Positions 54,652-63,434 of a stretch of 64,000 nucleotides of DNA are shown piece after piece (position 1 is the stretch's first letter; every line of letters starts with the position of its first letter). The notes beneath the pieces are model-generated. The model saw only the letters and a program-made list of their open reading frames with translations. It did not search any database and had not been told where the DNA came from. The DNA lies in assembly GCA_019638575.1 (NCBI GenBank), contig JAHBTN010000010.1, forward strand, positions 62,001 to 126,000, read 5' to 3'. This DNA comes from Ferruginibacter sp. (lineage in GTDB: Bacteria; Bacteroidota; Bacteroidia; Chitinophagales; Chitinophagaceae). A program made the translations under genes and the position numbers.

Positions 54652-55377
54652 CTAACTAAAAATGGTATAGAGGGCATTTGCAAATACTCTCCAACCTTTG
54701 CTGTCGAACAATAAAATTTCCATGATATTTTCTGCAATAATGAATAACCCACCATATAAAAGAGCAGGATGAATGTATTTGTTTTTTAACCAATCCCAAA
54801 TAAATGCAGCAAGAATAAGGCTATCTGCAAGCACAACCGCAAACCAAATATCTGGCCTTTCTACAGAAGGAAAATAATGGCGCCAGCGAAACCATGCCGG
54901 CCAAATCAAAATAATGGTTGCCAGCAGCATAAACCGTTTATGTACCTGAGGCCTTTTCCTGTTCAATATTCCCAGTGTTACCAGTATCAAAAACATAGTT
55001 GCTGAAATGAAGGAACCTACAATAGATGAAATAGCTGTTTGCCCTAATCCATCTTTTAATTCTCTTTCTACTTGAAATAGTGAAGCAGGGATGATTGAAA
55101 TTGCTGCCCCCACTGCCATGAAAGCTGCCCAACTTCCAATGAATATATGTGTTTTATATTTTTTGTTTTGTATAAGCAGCGCTTGGGTTAAAAAAATGAT
55201 TACCCAGCCAAAGACAAGGAAGACATGCGCATAAATAGCCAAGGGCCATGTTTTAGTTCCGGAAATAAGGGGAATGATAAATGTTTTTAAAAATCCAACC
55301 AGGATAGCAATCATACCTATCATTCCTATGGCCGTAAAAAAAGTAAGCCTGTTTTTATTTATTTGTTGGATTTGCAT
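54652..55377 (-). CDS. Hypothetical multi-pass membrane protein
   Basis: A 241-residue protein with about seven membrane segments (FFTAIGMIGMIAILVGFL, YAHVFLVFGWVIIFLTQALLI, FIGSWAAFMAVGAAISII, SATMFLILVTLGIL, FMLLATIILIWPAWF, FAVVLADSLILAAFIW, LLYGGLFIIAENIMEILLF). H and W residues are clustered (WFRWRHYFP). I do not recognise the family. A DUF2306-like or heme-related role is possible but unsupported. Confidence 0.72.
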   Translation of the reverse strand: MQIQQINKNRLTFFTAIGMIGMIAILVGFLKTFIIPLISGTKTWPLAIYAHVFLVFGWVIIFLTQALLIQNKKYKTHIFIGSWAAFMAVGAAISIIPASLFQVERELKDGLGQTAISSIVGSFISATMFLILVTLGILNRKRPQVHKRFMLLATIILIWPAWFRWRHYFPSVERPDIWFAVVLADSLILAAFIWDWLKNKYIHPALLYGGLFIIAENIMEILLFDSKGWRVFANALYTIFS

Positions 55378-55555
55378 AAATGTTTTATTACAACGAAGCT
55401 GTATAACTCCACAATTTTTTATTACCTAACCACAAAAAATGCCAAGCAAGAAATGCTGAAACCTAATATTAAATAAAAGTCATCACAGTATACAAATTTT
55501 CTTTCTTCAACAGTTTTTCAACTATCAGTATTTATTTAGCCACAAATGTTGTTGA

Positions 55556-55975
55556 TTAATGGAAAACGTAAACAGCAAGACCTATAATTATCAACCCTAC
55601 AATAAAGGTCATTTTACCAATTGTCTCCATTTTTTTTAACTCAGCTTCTGTATTACCTTCTTTTGCTTTTTTAGCTGTAATGCTTAAAAGTATAATTAAT
55701 ACAACAAGCAGTAATACTAAAATTAATTTGAGAATTAATAATGGAGTTGATGCCAAAATTGGCCAGTAAGGTGTAATTAAATACAGGCCCGAAATAATTA
55801 AAAGAGTAATACCAATATATCCCATTCTGCTTAATACAAGAGCATGCATTCGAAATCTTGTCGCTTCGTCATTAGACATTTTTGAGGCAGCCATTCCCAG
55901 GAATGCATGTGCAAAACTTGTCCCCAGGCCCATAACCAGGCCTATAAAATGGAGTATTAGCATAATGTCTCTCAT
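55556..55975 (-). CDS. Small four-helix membrane protein
   Basis: A 139-residue protein with four predicted helices: MLILHFIGLVMGLGTSFAHAFLGMAAS, MGYIGITLLIISGLYLITPY, PLLILKLILVLLLVVLIILLSI and MTFIVGLIIIGLAVYVFH. The conserved His in ILHFIGLVMGLG suggests a CopD/DUF2269-like fold. It is 23 bp downstream of the next small membrane gene on the same strand, so it is probably co-transcribed. Confidence 0.75.
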   Translation of the reverse strand: MRDIMLILHFIGLVMGLGTSFAHAFLGMAASKMSNDEATRFRMHALVLSRMGYIGITLLIISGLYLITPYWPILASTPLLILKLILVLLLVVLIILLSITAKKAKEGNTEAELKKMETIGKMTFIVGLIIIGLAVYVFH

Positions 55976-55998
55976 AATTTTATTTTTTTAGTTGAGTT

Positions 55999-56331
55999 TT
56001 ATTTTGAAGTGTAAGTTTTGTGCAATGTTAAAAACAAAAAATAAATTCCTGCAAACAAAATAAATGCTACACCTGTTAAAACCTGGTTGATAGGAGAGAA
56101 GATCCTGGAAAAATCTCTCGTGTTTACAGCTTTAAAATATTCACTTGCTGCTTCTATTAACCCGGGAATGTCATTACCCCATGATTTGGCGTCAATCATG
56201 GAATAATATATATTGGTAAATAACAGTCCGCTTGCCAGCGCAGGGATGCAAATAAAATAATTTGTTTCATATTCTTTTTTGGTTACAAATATGTAACTGT
56301 TGAAAATAGACAAATTGTATTTAAAAGACAT
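55999..56331 (-). CDS. Small membrane protein, possibly DUF1772-like
   Basis: A 110-residue ORF with two hydrophobic stretches (YFICIPALASGLLFTNIYY and VLTGVAFILFAGIYFLFL). Between them is a loop, SMIDAKSWGNDIPGLIEAASEYFKAVNTRDFSRIFSPIN, which resembles the N-terminal half of DUF1772 (anthrone oxygenase-like) proteins. The first 20 residues look unlike a membrane protein start, so the true start may be further in. It is paired with the four-helix gene. Confidence 0.6.
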   Translation of the reverse strand: MSFKYNLSIFNSYIFVTKKEYETNYFICIPALASGLLFTNIYYSMIDAKSWGNDIPGLIEAASEYFKAVNTRDFSRIFSPINQVLTGVAFILFAGIYFLFLTLHKTYTSK

Positions 56332-56473
56332 TGTAAAAAAATTGCCCTTTACTATAACTTTTCATTTATCCGGTATTCTTTATAGGTAAGCTGGCTTAAA
56401 TCTTTAAATATTAACAAGCCACTAAAACTTAGTCACTTGTTATTTTGGGGAGTAAGAGGAGCAATGCATTGAA

Positions 56474-56857
56474 TTAGTTTTTAACAGGTAACCCTGCGTC
56501 TTTCCAAGCTTTAATGCCCCCGTCTAAATGTGCTACATTTTGGTATCCCATTTGTTTTAATGTGGCAACAGCTAAAGCTGAACGTCCTCCGGAGGCACAA
56601 TGTAAAATTATTCTTTTGTTTTTGTCGAATTCCGGTTTATGATATGGAAGTGATGGGTCAGCATAGAATTCTATCATGCCTCTGGGTGCATGTACAGAAT
56701 TTTCAATCCTTCCATTTTGAATTAATTCCTCGCTTTCGCGAATATCAATGAGGACAACATTTTCGGAAGTCAACTCCGATTCAACCTGTTGCGGAGTCAG
56801 ATTTTCAATCTGGAGTTTTGCCTCCTTTACTAAGTCTGTTGCAGATTTTGATGTCAT
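56474..56857 (-). CDS. Rhodanese-like domain protein
   Basis: A 127-residue single rhodanese domain. The active-site loop is HCASGGRSAL with the catalytic Cys (near residue 90), and the N-terminal VVLIDIRESEELIQNGRIENSVHAPRGMIEF and C-terminal HLDGGIKAWKDAGLP match the family. It can carry persulfide sulfur on the Cys. It is cytoplasmic and monocistronic. Confidence 0.92.
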   Translation of the reverse strand: MTSKSATDLVKEAKLQIENLTPQQVESELTSENVVLIDIRESEELIQNGRIENSVHAPRGMIEFYADPSLPYHKPEFDKNKRIILHCASGGRSALAVATLKQMGYQNVAHLDGGIKAWKDAGLPVKN

Positions 56858-56929
56858 GGTTTTAAATTTTAGGTTAATGATTGTATATCACCAAATTGAC
56901 TTCATGCTTATAAGTATAAAAATTTATAG

Positions 56930-56959
56930 TTGAAGTTAAGTACTAAATCTGAATAATGA
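56930..56959 (+). repeat. Dispersed intergenic motif, copy 4
   Basis: TTGAAGTTAAGTACTAAATC then TGAATAATGA is a clear copy of the dispersed motif in the gap upstream of the rhodanese gene. A TTGGCTGTAGTTAA block follows at 57047-57060, as in the larger palindromes at 61-63 kb but with longer spacing. Confidence 0.5.
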
Positions 56960-57068
56960 ATATCTGGCTCATACAGATTTTAATACATTCCAGAACTAAT
57001 GATATGATTTGTAATAAGATTAACTACCAATTTGTAATTACATTAGTTGGCTGTAGTTAAAATTAAAT

Positions 57069-57947
57069 TTACTTATAACGATCAAATATTTTTTCCAAAT
57101 ATTCTATTGATGTGGGCATTATAAAAGGTTCGGTAAAAAACCTGTAAAGAGTTTCATTAAATACAACATGATTTTGCCTTATTGCAAAGTGAGTAGAACC
57201 CGGCAATACACATAAGTTTGAATTTGGAATGGCCTCGAATATTTCTATTATATGCGATAAACGGATTAAATCTCTGTCAGCAGATATTAATAAAACAGGG
57301 CTTTTAATATTTTTCAATTCATCTGCACTGATATGTGGATGATACGCCATTAATCTTTGTAATTTAAATTCACGTTCGGCGCCGGGTTCACCTGCAATAT
57401 ATTTTTTTTGAAGGGTTTCAAAAAATTTATGATTTAATGCTGCTGCATTTGTATAAAAAACAGAATCGTCAGAGCGAATATTAGGCGACATCGCCGCCAA
57501 CATTTTTACTTTTTCAGGATGGCGGGCTGCTAACATTAAGCCAATAATAGCACCATCACTTTGGCCAAATACAAGTGCTGAATCAATTTTCAGATAATTT
57601 AGTAAAGCATTGAAATCTTCTGTCATTAATGAATAAGTCAAGCTATCGCTGTTGTCATTGGTTTTTCCCTGTCCACGGCTATCTACAACTATTACTTTAT
57701 AATGTTTAGAGAAAAAGGGGATTTGGCTGGAACTGCTTTTGATAGAGCCTCCGTTACCATGTATCAATAGCAATGCCTGTCCTTTTCCATAAATCTCATA
57801 ATACATTTTAATGCCGTTCACATTAACATAATGGCCCGATTCTGGGTTATTGCCATACGGAATTTGATTGTCTTGTGCAAAACTGCTAAAGTTTGACAAT
57901 ATTGTCAATATTATAATCCTGGTAAAAATTTTCGATTTCATCTTCAT
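57069..57947 (-). CDS. Exported alpha/beta hydrolase, paralog of the 24.5-kb hydrolase
   Basis: A 292-residue alpha/beta hydrolase with a signal peptide (IIILTILSNFSSFAQ). The core NGIKMYYEIYGKGQALLLIHGNGGS strongly resembles that of the protein encoded at 24544-25314. The nucleophile is in FGQSDGAIIG (near residue 133), the Asp in ISADRDLIRL and the His in GSTHFAIRQN. Here Asp follows the nucleophile Ser, where most family members have Met or Gln. The substrate is unknown. Confidence 0.87.
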   Translation of the reverse strand: MKMKSKIFTRIIILTILSNFSSFAQDNQIPYGNNPESGHYVNVNGIKMYYEIYGKGQALLLIHGNGGSIKSSSSQIPFFSKHYKVIVVDSRGQGKTNDNSDSLTYSLMTEDFNALLNYLKIDSALVFGQSDGAIIGLMLAARHPEKVKMLAAMSPNIRSDDSVFYTNAAALNHKFFETLQKKYIAGEPGAEREFKLQRLMAYHPHISADELKNIKSPVLLISADRDLIRLSHIIEIFEAIPNSNLCVLPGSTHFAIRQNHVVFNETLYRFFTEPFIMPTSIEYLEKIFDRYK

Positions 57948-58086
57948 TTATTTATTCAAAAAATATTTGTTTTTTAGACTGTGTATTTTGTAGTAATTAA
58001 ATTTAATTCAGACAAAAGAAAAAGTTTTATTCTGTTTAATACTTTATAATCCGTCAGCTGAGGCAACTGATTTACCATATTATAAG

Positions 58087-58150
58087 TTGAAATTAATAAC
58101 TAAATCTTAATAATGAACGATAAACCTAAAATGTTGCTGATAGTAGTTAA
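58087..58150 (+). repeat. Dispersed repeat element, copy 5
   Basis: TTGAAATTAATAACTAAATC with the downstream box GCTGATAGTAGTTAA at 58136-58150 mirrors the two conserved boxes of the repeat at 63435-63635, where the boxes are 51 bases apart (49 here). It sits in the gap between the hydrolase and the XRE regulator. Confidence 0.55.
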
Positions 58151-58193
58151 TAAAAATAATTACTTGTGCAACACAGTTGTTACAAATGATTTG

Positions 58194-58421
58194 TTAGCGG
58201 TTGGGTGTTTTTTTCTTATCGCTTTCATATTCTAAAATGTCTCCCGGCTGGCAGTCAAGTGCTTTACAAATTGCTTCTAATGTGCTAAAACGGATTGCTT
58301 TTGCCTTCCCGGTCTTTAAGATAGAAAGGTTAGATAATGTCAAATCAACTCTCTCCGAAAGTTCATTCAGAGAAATTTTACGTTTTGCCATCATCACGTC
58401 TAAATTTACAATGATTGGCAT
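58194..58421 (-). CDS. XRE-family regulator (YozG-like)
   Basis: A 75-residue helix-turn-helix protein: KRKISLNELSERVDLTLSNLSILKTGKAKAIRFSTLEAICKALDCQPGDILEY. The pattern is that of small Cro/CI-type regulators (YozG group). It starts 2 bp after the DUF2975 gene, the usual partner of this regulator in many bacteria, and the pair is presumably co-transcribed. The regulator probably controls the pair. Confidence 0.9.
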   Translation of the reverse strand: MPIIVNLDVMMAKRKISLNELSERVDLTLSNLSILKTGKAKAIRFSTLEAICKALDCQPGDILEYESDKKKTPNR

Positions 58422-58423
58422 AG

Positions 58424-58960
58424 TTATACAGTTAAATCGTTTTCGTTTTGAATTTCTACTCCTTTTTTAAAAATAGTTGCAATAATATAAATTACAGCGC
58501 CCATTAAAATAAATGCCTGGCTATCGGCCCAAAACTGGTTTAGGTTGTCGGGCACAAAGCCATGATGCATTATATTTTTTGTCAATTGCCTGGCAATAAA
58601 ACTTAACAGTCCAATTGAAAGGGTGAAATAACTTATTTGCGAAATTTGATTTGCAACATAAGTATTAAATGGTTTTGATAAATCCATTTTGTGCATTAAC
58701 CTGATTACAATGTAAAACAGGAAGGCTTTTAAAATTGAAATGATTAGAATAAAACTATAAATACCGAAAAAAGCTGCTTTACTTTCTTTATACATTACTG
58801 TTAGGTCTAACTTTTGATACAGGTTTTGTACAAATTCGGGCTTATACAAACTGAAAAAGAAATTTACCAGTAAGCCTCCTGCTTCAATACATAAGCCTAC
58901 AAAAATGAGCCAGGCCACAATATATATGGCCCAAAATACGAAGTTGTTTGTTTTTTTCAT
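58424..58960 (-). CDS. DUF2975 membrane protein
   Basis: A 178-residue inner-membrane protein with four helices (FWAIYIVAWLIFVGLCI, GIYSFILIISILKAFLFYI, ISYFTLSIGLLSFIA, FILMGAVIYIIATIF) and the short loop GLCIEAGGLLVNFFFSLY. These match DUF2975 proteins, which occur directly upstream of a small XRE regulator, as here. Function is unknown. Confidence 0.85.
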   Translation of the reverse strand: MKKTNNFVFWAIYIVAWLIFVGLCIEAGGLLVNFFFSLYKPEFVQNLYQKLDLTVMYKESKAAFFGIYSFILIISILKAFLFYIVIRLMHKMDLSKPFNTYVANQISQISYFTLSIGLLSFIARQLTKNIMHHGFVPDNLNQFWADSQAFILMGAVIYIIATIFKKGVEIQNENDLTV

Positions 58961-59098
58961 GATTGCTGAAATTAAAATTAATGAAGCAAAAATAATAAAT
59001 ATTTATTGATAAACAATAAATATATCATTTTATTCAAAAAATAATATCGAATCCCATAAGCATTATAAGCTAAGCTGTTGATTAACTGAAATTTGTTA

Positions 59099-59292
59099 TT
59101 AAAAGGACAAGCAAAATTTGATTGGCGATTTTTTGGGGTGGAATTTGTGGGAAGTGTTGTGTTTTATTCCAATGCCTGTTAAAGCTAATCCCTTGTTATA
59201 CATTTGTGTTTCACCTGTAACTGGGTTAAATTCAATAACGACTACAATAAACTTGTTGGGGTGTGTTTGCCTTTTTATTTTACAGGTAACTT
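59099..59292 (-). pseudogene. Possible C-terminal gene remnant
   Basis: Upstream of the cupin-stop side, the minus strand has a start-less open frame of about 60 codons ending at TAA 59099. It has protein-like composition (KFIVVVIEFNPVTGETQMYN and then KGLALTGIGIKHN). No family is recognised. It lies directly after the cupin gene and may be a decayed gene end. The rest of 58961-59292 is featureless. Confidence 0.3.
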
Positions 59293-59844
59293 CTATTTTA
59301 ATGGCACAGGAGCGCCATCAAATTTTTTATACTTGCCAAGTAGTCGTCCTATAAAATATGTTGTTGGCATAATTACTTTTTTTACAAATGAAGGAAGTTG
59401 TGGCATACCATATTCATGCTTATATTTTGTCATTAAATAGGCAGCATCAAACATTTCCGGTCGCCCGGTTCCCGATTTTTTTTGTGCGGCATATAAGACG
59501 GTCAAAAAGAAAATAAGACTGTTTACAGGTTTCACCCAACTGCTTACAACAAGTTCGTCCTCACCTGCATTCCAAAAGCGATGTGGAACATTTCTCTGAA
59601 ATGTGGCTGTCTGCCCTACAGAATAATAAACCGGTTCCTGTCCTAAAATCTGGCAACCCATTTTACCTTTAACTACGGTGAGTGCTTCATCTTGTTTATA
59701 ATGAACATGCATAGCCGGCCCTGCTTTGGGTTTGCAGAATCCTTCAATAATCACTTTATCACCATCCGGTTCCTTAATAATTTCTTTAAAAATCATTTTT
59801 TCACCCTGGCCGCTTTCTATTGTGTGTGGTAGTGTAAAATTCAT
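59293..59844 (-). CDS. Cupin domain protein
   Basis: A 183-residue protein with a cupin fold in the first 105 residues: VIIEGFCKPKAGPAMHVHYKQDEALTVVKG carries the first motif and AMHVHYKQDE the metal ligands; VPHRFWNAGEDELVVSSW is the second motif. The C-terminal 70 residues are extended and basic, with hydrophobic helices (SLIFFLTVLYAAQ, LPSFVKKVIMPTTYFIG). This resembles small cupins sensing polyketide-like or phenolic compounds, but the function is unknown. Confidence 0.85.
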   Translation of the reverse strand: MNFTLPHTIESGQGEKMIFKEIIKEPDGDKVIIEGFCKPKAGPAMHVHYKQDEALTVVKGKMGCQILGQEPVYYSVGQTATFQRNVPHRFWNAGEDELVVSSWVKPVNSLIFFLTVLYAAQKKSGTGRPEMFDAAYLMTKYKHEYGMPQLPSFVKKVIMPTTYFIGRLLGKYKKFDGAPVPLK

Positions 59845-60013
59845 TTTTTTTATTTACCTTAAAACAAGTTTTGGTTGTTCTGTTGCCAGTTTAAAATTGC
59901 CCTATTGCCATAGCATTGCACATATCGTTCAGGTTTTTTCGCAAGTAATGTATTTGTTGATTTGTAGCCATCCTGTTTAAGTACAATACTTTGGCCTATA
60001 ATCGCATCAAATA

Positions 60014-60490
60014 TTAATTCAACTTTTTTTCAGGCCTTGTTAATCCCATTATCAGCACAAAGGCAGAAACGAAAATAAAAGTCAATCTTATTAAACTTAG
60101 TGTAATCCATAAACTGCCCCTTTTCTGCATAGCAGCATCAACTGTTGCTGAATAGGGCATTCCGATAATACTCTTTAATTCCGGTACATAATAAATGAAA
60201 GTTGCTATCAGCGCAATAATGTAAATAACCAATGTAAACAAGATGTATTTTTTTCTTTCTGTCTTCCAGTTCAGCGCCAATGTTACTAATAATAATACAA
60301 GGGTAACAGGGTGTACAAACTTCCAGAATGGTTCGGCTTGCAGGGCATAATTGCCCTGGTACATCATGAGTGATTTGGGAGGTTCGGAAAAAGCTACCGG
60401 TCATTCCGAAAAATGCTCATAAACACCGGCGCCAATAATCAGGCAATAAGAAATGCACGCTAAGGCATAAAAAATGATTTTACTATTCAT
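60014..60490 (-). pseudogene. Membrane protein gene interrupted by an in-frame TGA at codon 30
   Basis: An ATG at 60490 starts a protein MNSKIIFYALACISYCLIIGAGVYEHFSE, but a TGA follows at 60401-60403. The same frame then continues without shift (PVAFSEPPKSLMMYQG, then LQAEPFWKFVHPVTLVLLLV) to a stop at 60014, with four membrane helices. The context (E-H-F-S-E-[TGA]-P-V) fits a Trp codon (TGG) mutated to TGA. Downstream ATGs at 60367/60364 could start a 117-residue shorter product lacking the first helix. All other genes here use TGA as a stop, so this is a nonsense change or sequencing error, not recoding. Confidence 0.75.
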
Positions 60491-60545
60491 AATGCTGGTT
60501 CATTTTTGAATAAAAATGCCAATAAGCAAGTTTGTAAAATTGTAT

Positions 60546-61355
60546 TTAACGGACATGCTCAAAATAATGCCCGGCTATAACGCTTTTCCTGATTTTATAC
60601 TCGGTAGGAGTGAGGGTAGTGAATGATTTGAAGACTTTAATAAAATGCGACTGGTCTGAAAACCCACAAGTGTAGGCAATTTGCGTAAGTGATAAGCCCG
60701 AATAGTGGATAAGGTTAATGGCTTTGAGGTATTTTAAATAAAGCAAAGTATGTTCGGTATTCATTCCCGTAAGTTCATAAAACATTCTTGAAAGGTGCCG
60801 GGACGAATAGCAAAGCCATTCACACAGGTTGGGAACAGATAGTGCGATATCGCTTTTTAAAGTAAACATCTCGTTCAGCGCTTGTTCACGAGGGGTTAAA
60901 CAACACATACGTTTTATTAACCAGTCAGATAAATGAGTAACCTTATCACTAAAAGTTTTTTTCTCTGCAAGCTGATGCCACAACAAATTGAACGATGGAT
61001 CCACTTCTGTTAAGTCAATACACTGCCTGGCCAATTCGCCTGCTGGTACCTGCAGGATATGCTTAGTAGCTGCTGTATGCAAAACAACTCCAAAAAGAAA
61101 CTGGCTTTGGGGCAGGGTTAATTCAATATTATTATAATGATAGCCTTGTATAAAGCATTTGGGCATGGTAAAACTTTTATTGTAAAGTTTGCCGATGAAT
61201 GTTGTTTCGGGAAAGAAGTTGAAAACAATTTCAACAACCCCTTTCGGCACAATGTTTTCCTGGTTACAATTGAAATTGTTTCTGTTTACCTGCCAAAAAT
61301 ATTGCACTGCATCAGTCAATGGCTTTTCTCCCGGTATGTTAAAATGAATTCCCAT
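60546..61355 (-). CDS. AraC-family transcriptional regulator
   Basis: A 269-residue regulator. The N-terminal domain (VQYFWQVNRNNFNCNQENIVPKG, VEIVFNF) belongs to the DUF6597-like sensor class. The C-terminal AraC domain contains LCEWLCYSSRHLSRMFYELTGM and IAYTCGFSDQSHFIKVFKSFTTLTPTEYK. It is followed on the upstream side by palindrome A. The targets are unknown; adjacency to the membrane gene 55 bp downstream suggests a link. Confidence 0.9.
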   Translation of the reverse strand: MGIHFNIPGEKPLTDAVQYFWQVNRNNFNCNQENIVPKGVVEIVFNFFPETTFIGKLYNKSFTMPKCFIQGYHYNNIELTLPQSQFLFGVVLHTAATKHILQVPAGELARQCIDLTEVDPSFNLLWHQLAEKKTFSDKVTHLSDWLIKRMCCLTPREQALNEMFTLKSDIALSVPNLCEWLCYSSRHLSRMFYELTGMNTEHTLLYLKYLKAINLIHYSGLSLTQIAYTCGFSDQSHFIKVFKSFTTLTPTEYKIRKSVIAGHYFEHVR

Positions 61356-61370
61356 TTTTTAATTGACAAG

Positions 61371-61580
61371 AAGCAGTTTCTGATAATGCCCGGGGCTTTT
61401 GCAGGTTAGGAATTTAAATTCCATCTGTTTGAACTGCTGGCTTGTTTTATTTTATTGTTGAATGTAAGAATTAAAGATGAGAATCTTTTGCCCGACTGAA
61501 CTAAATCTGGGATTTGCAATTGCTGATGTTATAAAGACAAACCCGTCATCTTGTATAAAACCCAATATTGTAAACTGCTT
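61371..61580. repeat. Palindromic element A (cassette border)
   Basis: About 210 bp starting AAGCAGTTTC and ending AAACTGCTT, so its outer 9 bases form a perfect terminal inverted repeat. Inside are TTGAATGTAAGAATTAAAGA (61458) and TGCTGATGTT (61521). From about 61458 it is around 80 percent identical to element B (shared: CCCGACTGAACTAAATCTGG). It abuts the stop codon of the secreted hydrolase. Confidence 0.8.
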
Positions 61581-62403
61581 ACTGATTTAAAAACGCCATA
61601 AGTGTGTTCATTAGTGTAACTCTTTTATTGGTAAACGAATGGTCCGTTTTCCAAACCAAGTACTCGAAAAATGCAGGATTAGACTTTTTAATGGCTTCTG
61701 CTAATGGGCTATTGAATTTGTGTTCATCAATCATAAAAATCTGTTTCCCTTTAAATGATTCAAAATTGTCGTTGATAAGATTGTAAAAACCTTTATTCTG
61801 GTCAACAGAATTATACAGGCCTTCAAGAGTGGTATTTAACATGAAAAGATTACGGCCTGATTTAGGCGAAATGGAATTATAATATGTACCAATATTCCAT
61901 GTGGATAACGCAAACCCTTTCTTAACTGTTGGTAATTGTTCAAGTGCTTTGATACATACCCAGGCACCCATACTATGTCCAAACAATACAATCTTTGAAG
62001 TATCAATTTTTAAAGAGTCTTGATACTTTTTACAAAATTCTACTACATTAATTACATCTTCAACACAGTTCTTGAAGCTAAATGTTCCCTGGCTGCCCCA
62101 TGATCCACGATAGTCAAAGTAAAGAACATTCCAGCCCTTACTTCTAACAAACTGCGCAATATCAAGATTGCGTTCATTTCCCGGCAGCCCATGCAAAAGC
62201 AATATTGTAGGATGCTTTTGAGATCCATTAGCCCTGTACATGAACCCGGCTAAAAATGAGGTTTCTGAAGGAATGATTAATTCTGACATGCCGGCAGGTG
62301 CAGTATTGTCGAGTGTTACATCTCTTAAAACAAGACTGTCTGATTGGGCGAATATTTTTGCCTGAAAGATTATCAACAAGAAAAACAAAACCTGTCTTTG
62401 CAT
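61579..62403 (-). CDS. Exported alpha/beta hydrolase
   Basis: A 274-residue secreted hydrolase with a signal peptide (MQRQVLFFLLIIFQAKIFAQ). The oxyanion region is LLLHGLPGNERNLD, the nucleophile is in LFGHSMGAWVC (near residue 143), and the His lies in VWKTDHSFTNK. YFDYRGSWGSQGTF is typical of serine aminopeptidase S33-like or dienelactone hydrolase-type enzymes. It is flanked by palindromes A (at its stop) and B (upstream), as a cassette gene would be. Confidence 0.87.
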   Translation of the reverse strand: MQRQVLFFLLIIFQAKIFAQSDSLVLRDVTLDNTAPAGMSELIIPSETSFLAGFMYRANGSQKHPTILLLHGLPGNERNLDIAQFVRSKGWNVLYFDYRGSWGSQGTFSFKNCVEDVINVVEFCKKYQDSLKIDTSKIVLFGHSMGAWVCIKALEQLPTVKKGFALSTWNIGTYYNSISPKSGRNLFMLNTTLEGLYNSVDQNKGFYNLINDNFESFKGKQIFMIDEHKFNSPLAEAIKKSNPAFFEYLVWKTDHSFTNKRVTLMNTLMAFLNQ

Positions 62404-62446
62404 AGTTATCTTTTTTATTGAAGATGTATCTTATGAGTTGCGAATA

Positions 62447-62634
62447 ACAAACAGGATTTTATGCAGGTTGGGAATGTATATTCTGTCTGCCCAACCGCTG
62501 CTCTGTTTTATTCTAATATTGAATTTAAGAATTAAAGTTGAGAATCTTTTACCCGACTGAACTAAATCTGGGATTTGTAATTGGCTGATGTTACAATGTC
62601 AAGCCCATCTTGCATAAAACCCAATGTTGTGTGT
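62447..62634. repeat. Palindromic element B (cassette border)
   Basis: About 188 bp with inverted ends: ACAAACAGGATTTTATGCA (62448-62466) against TGCATAAAACCCAATGTTGT (62611-62630). The middle holds TTGAATTTAAGAATTAAAGT (62519) and GGCTGATGTT (62583). It is a near duplicate of A in its second half and lies between the GIY-YIG gene stop and the hydrolase start. Confidence 0.82.
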
Positions 62635-62649
62635 TTGTTTTTCTTCGTG

Positions 62650-63411
62650 TCAATATAATCGAACTGCGATTGGCGAAATAATGTCAACCTTCATTGTGTC
62701 GTTAGGTTCAAAATTATTTTTTATCCAGTTCCGAAGATCCTTGCCGCCCATGATTCTTGGTGTTCCATTTTTATTTGCTGTCCGATTGATATACCCTTGA
62801 ATTGTAGTGTCGCCACTTGAGCCAAGTTGTATGTCAATAGTAGCATTGTCAGCCCCAAACATTTCTGAATATTCTCTTCCAACATTGAAAAAGCCTTGGT
62901 TGTAATAAGCCTGTCCAAGTAAAATATTAATAGTTGTCAAAACAGGAATAAGTGCAGCAGTTGGTTTTGGCTCTTTTGAAAGCTCTGGCTTTTCACTTTC
63001 TGTGTCAACTGGAATTAGGTTTCGTCCGGATAAATTCCAGTCAGGATATATCTCGTAAATTAACGTGTCTTCAAGCCCCGCAGCAAGATTAATTCTAAAG
63101 TCACCATACCTTAAAAGTCCGTTGTCGGTTAAAATAAAAATGTCAACTGGCTGGTCGTTGTCAAGCAAATTTTTAATAGCTGCATTTACTCTTATGTTAG
63201 TTGTCTGTAAAGGGCCTGGATTCTGATAGCCATACATTCTTTGTGACAACTGCATTTTGGTTTTGCCGATATATTTTATGTCACCGTTAGAAATGAAACT
63301 ATACAGAACATTTGTTGTCGTATGGTGTGAGGTCAAGTTGTATTTAATCGCATCGTTATTAAGTGTCCAGTGTCCGACCGAAATAAAACCAATGTTTAAT
63401 AATCTGTTCAT
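62650..63411 (-). CDS. GIY-YIG-like nuclease domain protein in a cassette-like slot
   Basis: A 253-residue protein of which residues about 34-135 resemble the GIY-YIG nuclease fold. VLYSFISNGDIKYIGKT is the first strand pair, with L-Y-S in place of G-I-Y and an intact Y-I-G; LSQRMYGYQ carries the conserved Arg. ALEDTLIYEIYPDWN-type spacing, here GLEDTLIYEIYPDWNLSG, holds the probable metal Glu. The C-terminal 100 residues (ALIPVLTTINILLGQAYYN, EYSEMFGADNATIDIQLGSSG) have no recognised fold. It is flanked by palindromes B and C. A role in mobile DNA or defence is possible but unproven. Confidence 0.72.
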   Translation of the reverse strand: MNRLLNIGFISVGHWTLNNDAIKYNLTSHHTTTNVLYSFISNGDIKYIGKTKMQLSQRMYGYQNPGPLQTTNIRVNAAIKNLLDNDQPVDIFILTDNGLLRYGDFRINLAAGLEDTLIYEIYPDWNLSGRNLIPVDTESEKPELSKEPKPTAALIPVLTTINILLGQAYYNQGFFNVGREYSEMFGADNATIDIQLGSSGDTTIQGYINRTANKNGTPRIMGGKDLRNWIKNNFEPNDTMKVDIISPIAVRLY

Positions 63412-63434
63412 AAGTGAAGAGTCGATTTAAAATG

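Noticed and set aside
59118-59440. Plus-strand small ORFs over the cupin gene
   Set aside because: They are antisense to the cupin gene and its downstream remnant and have no protein-like features.
60401-60403. Reassignment of TGA to Trp
   Set aside because: TGA acts as an ordinary stop in other features here and only one gene shows the effect.
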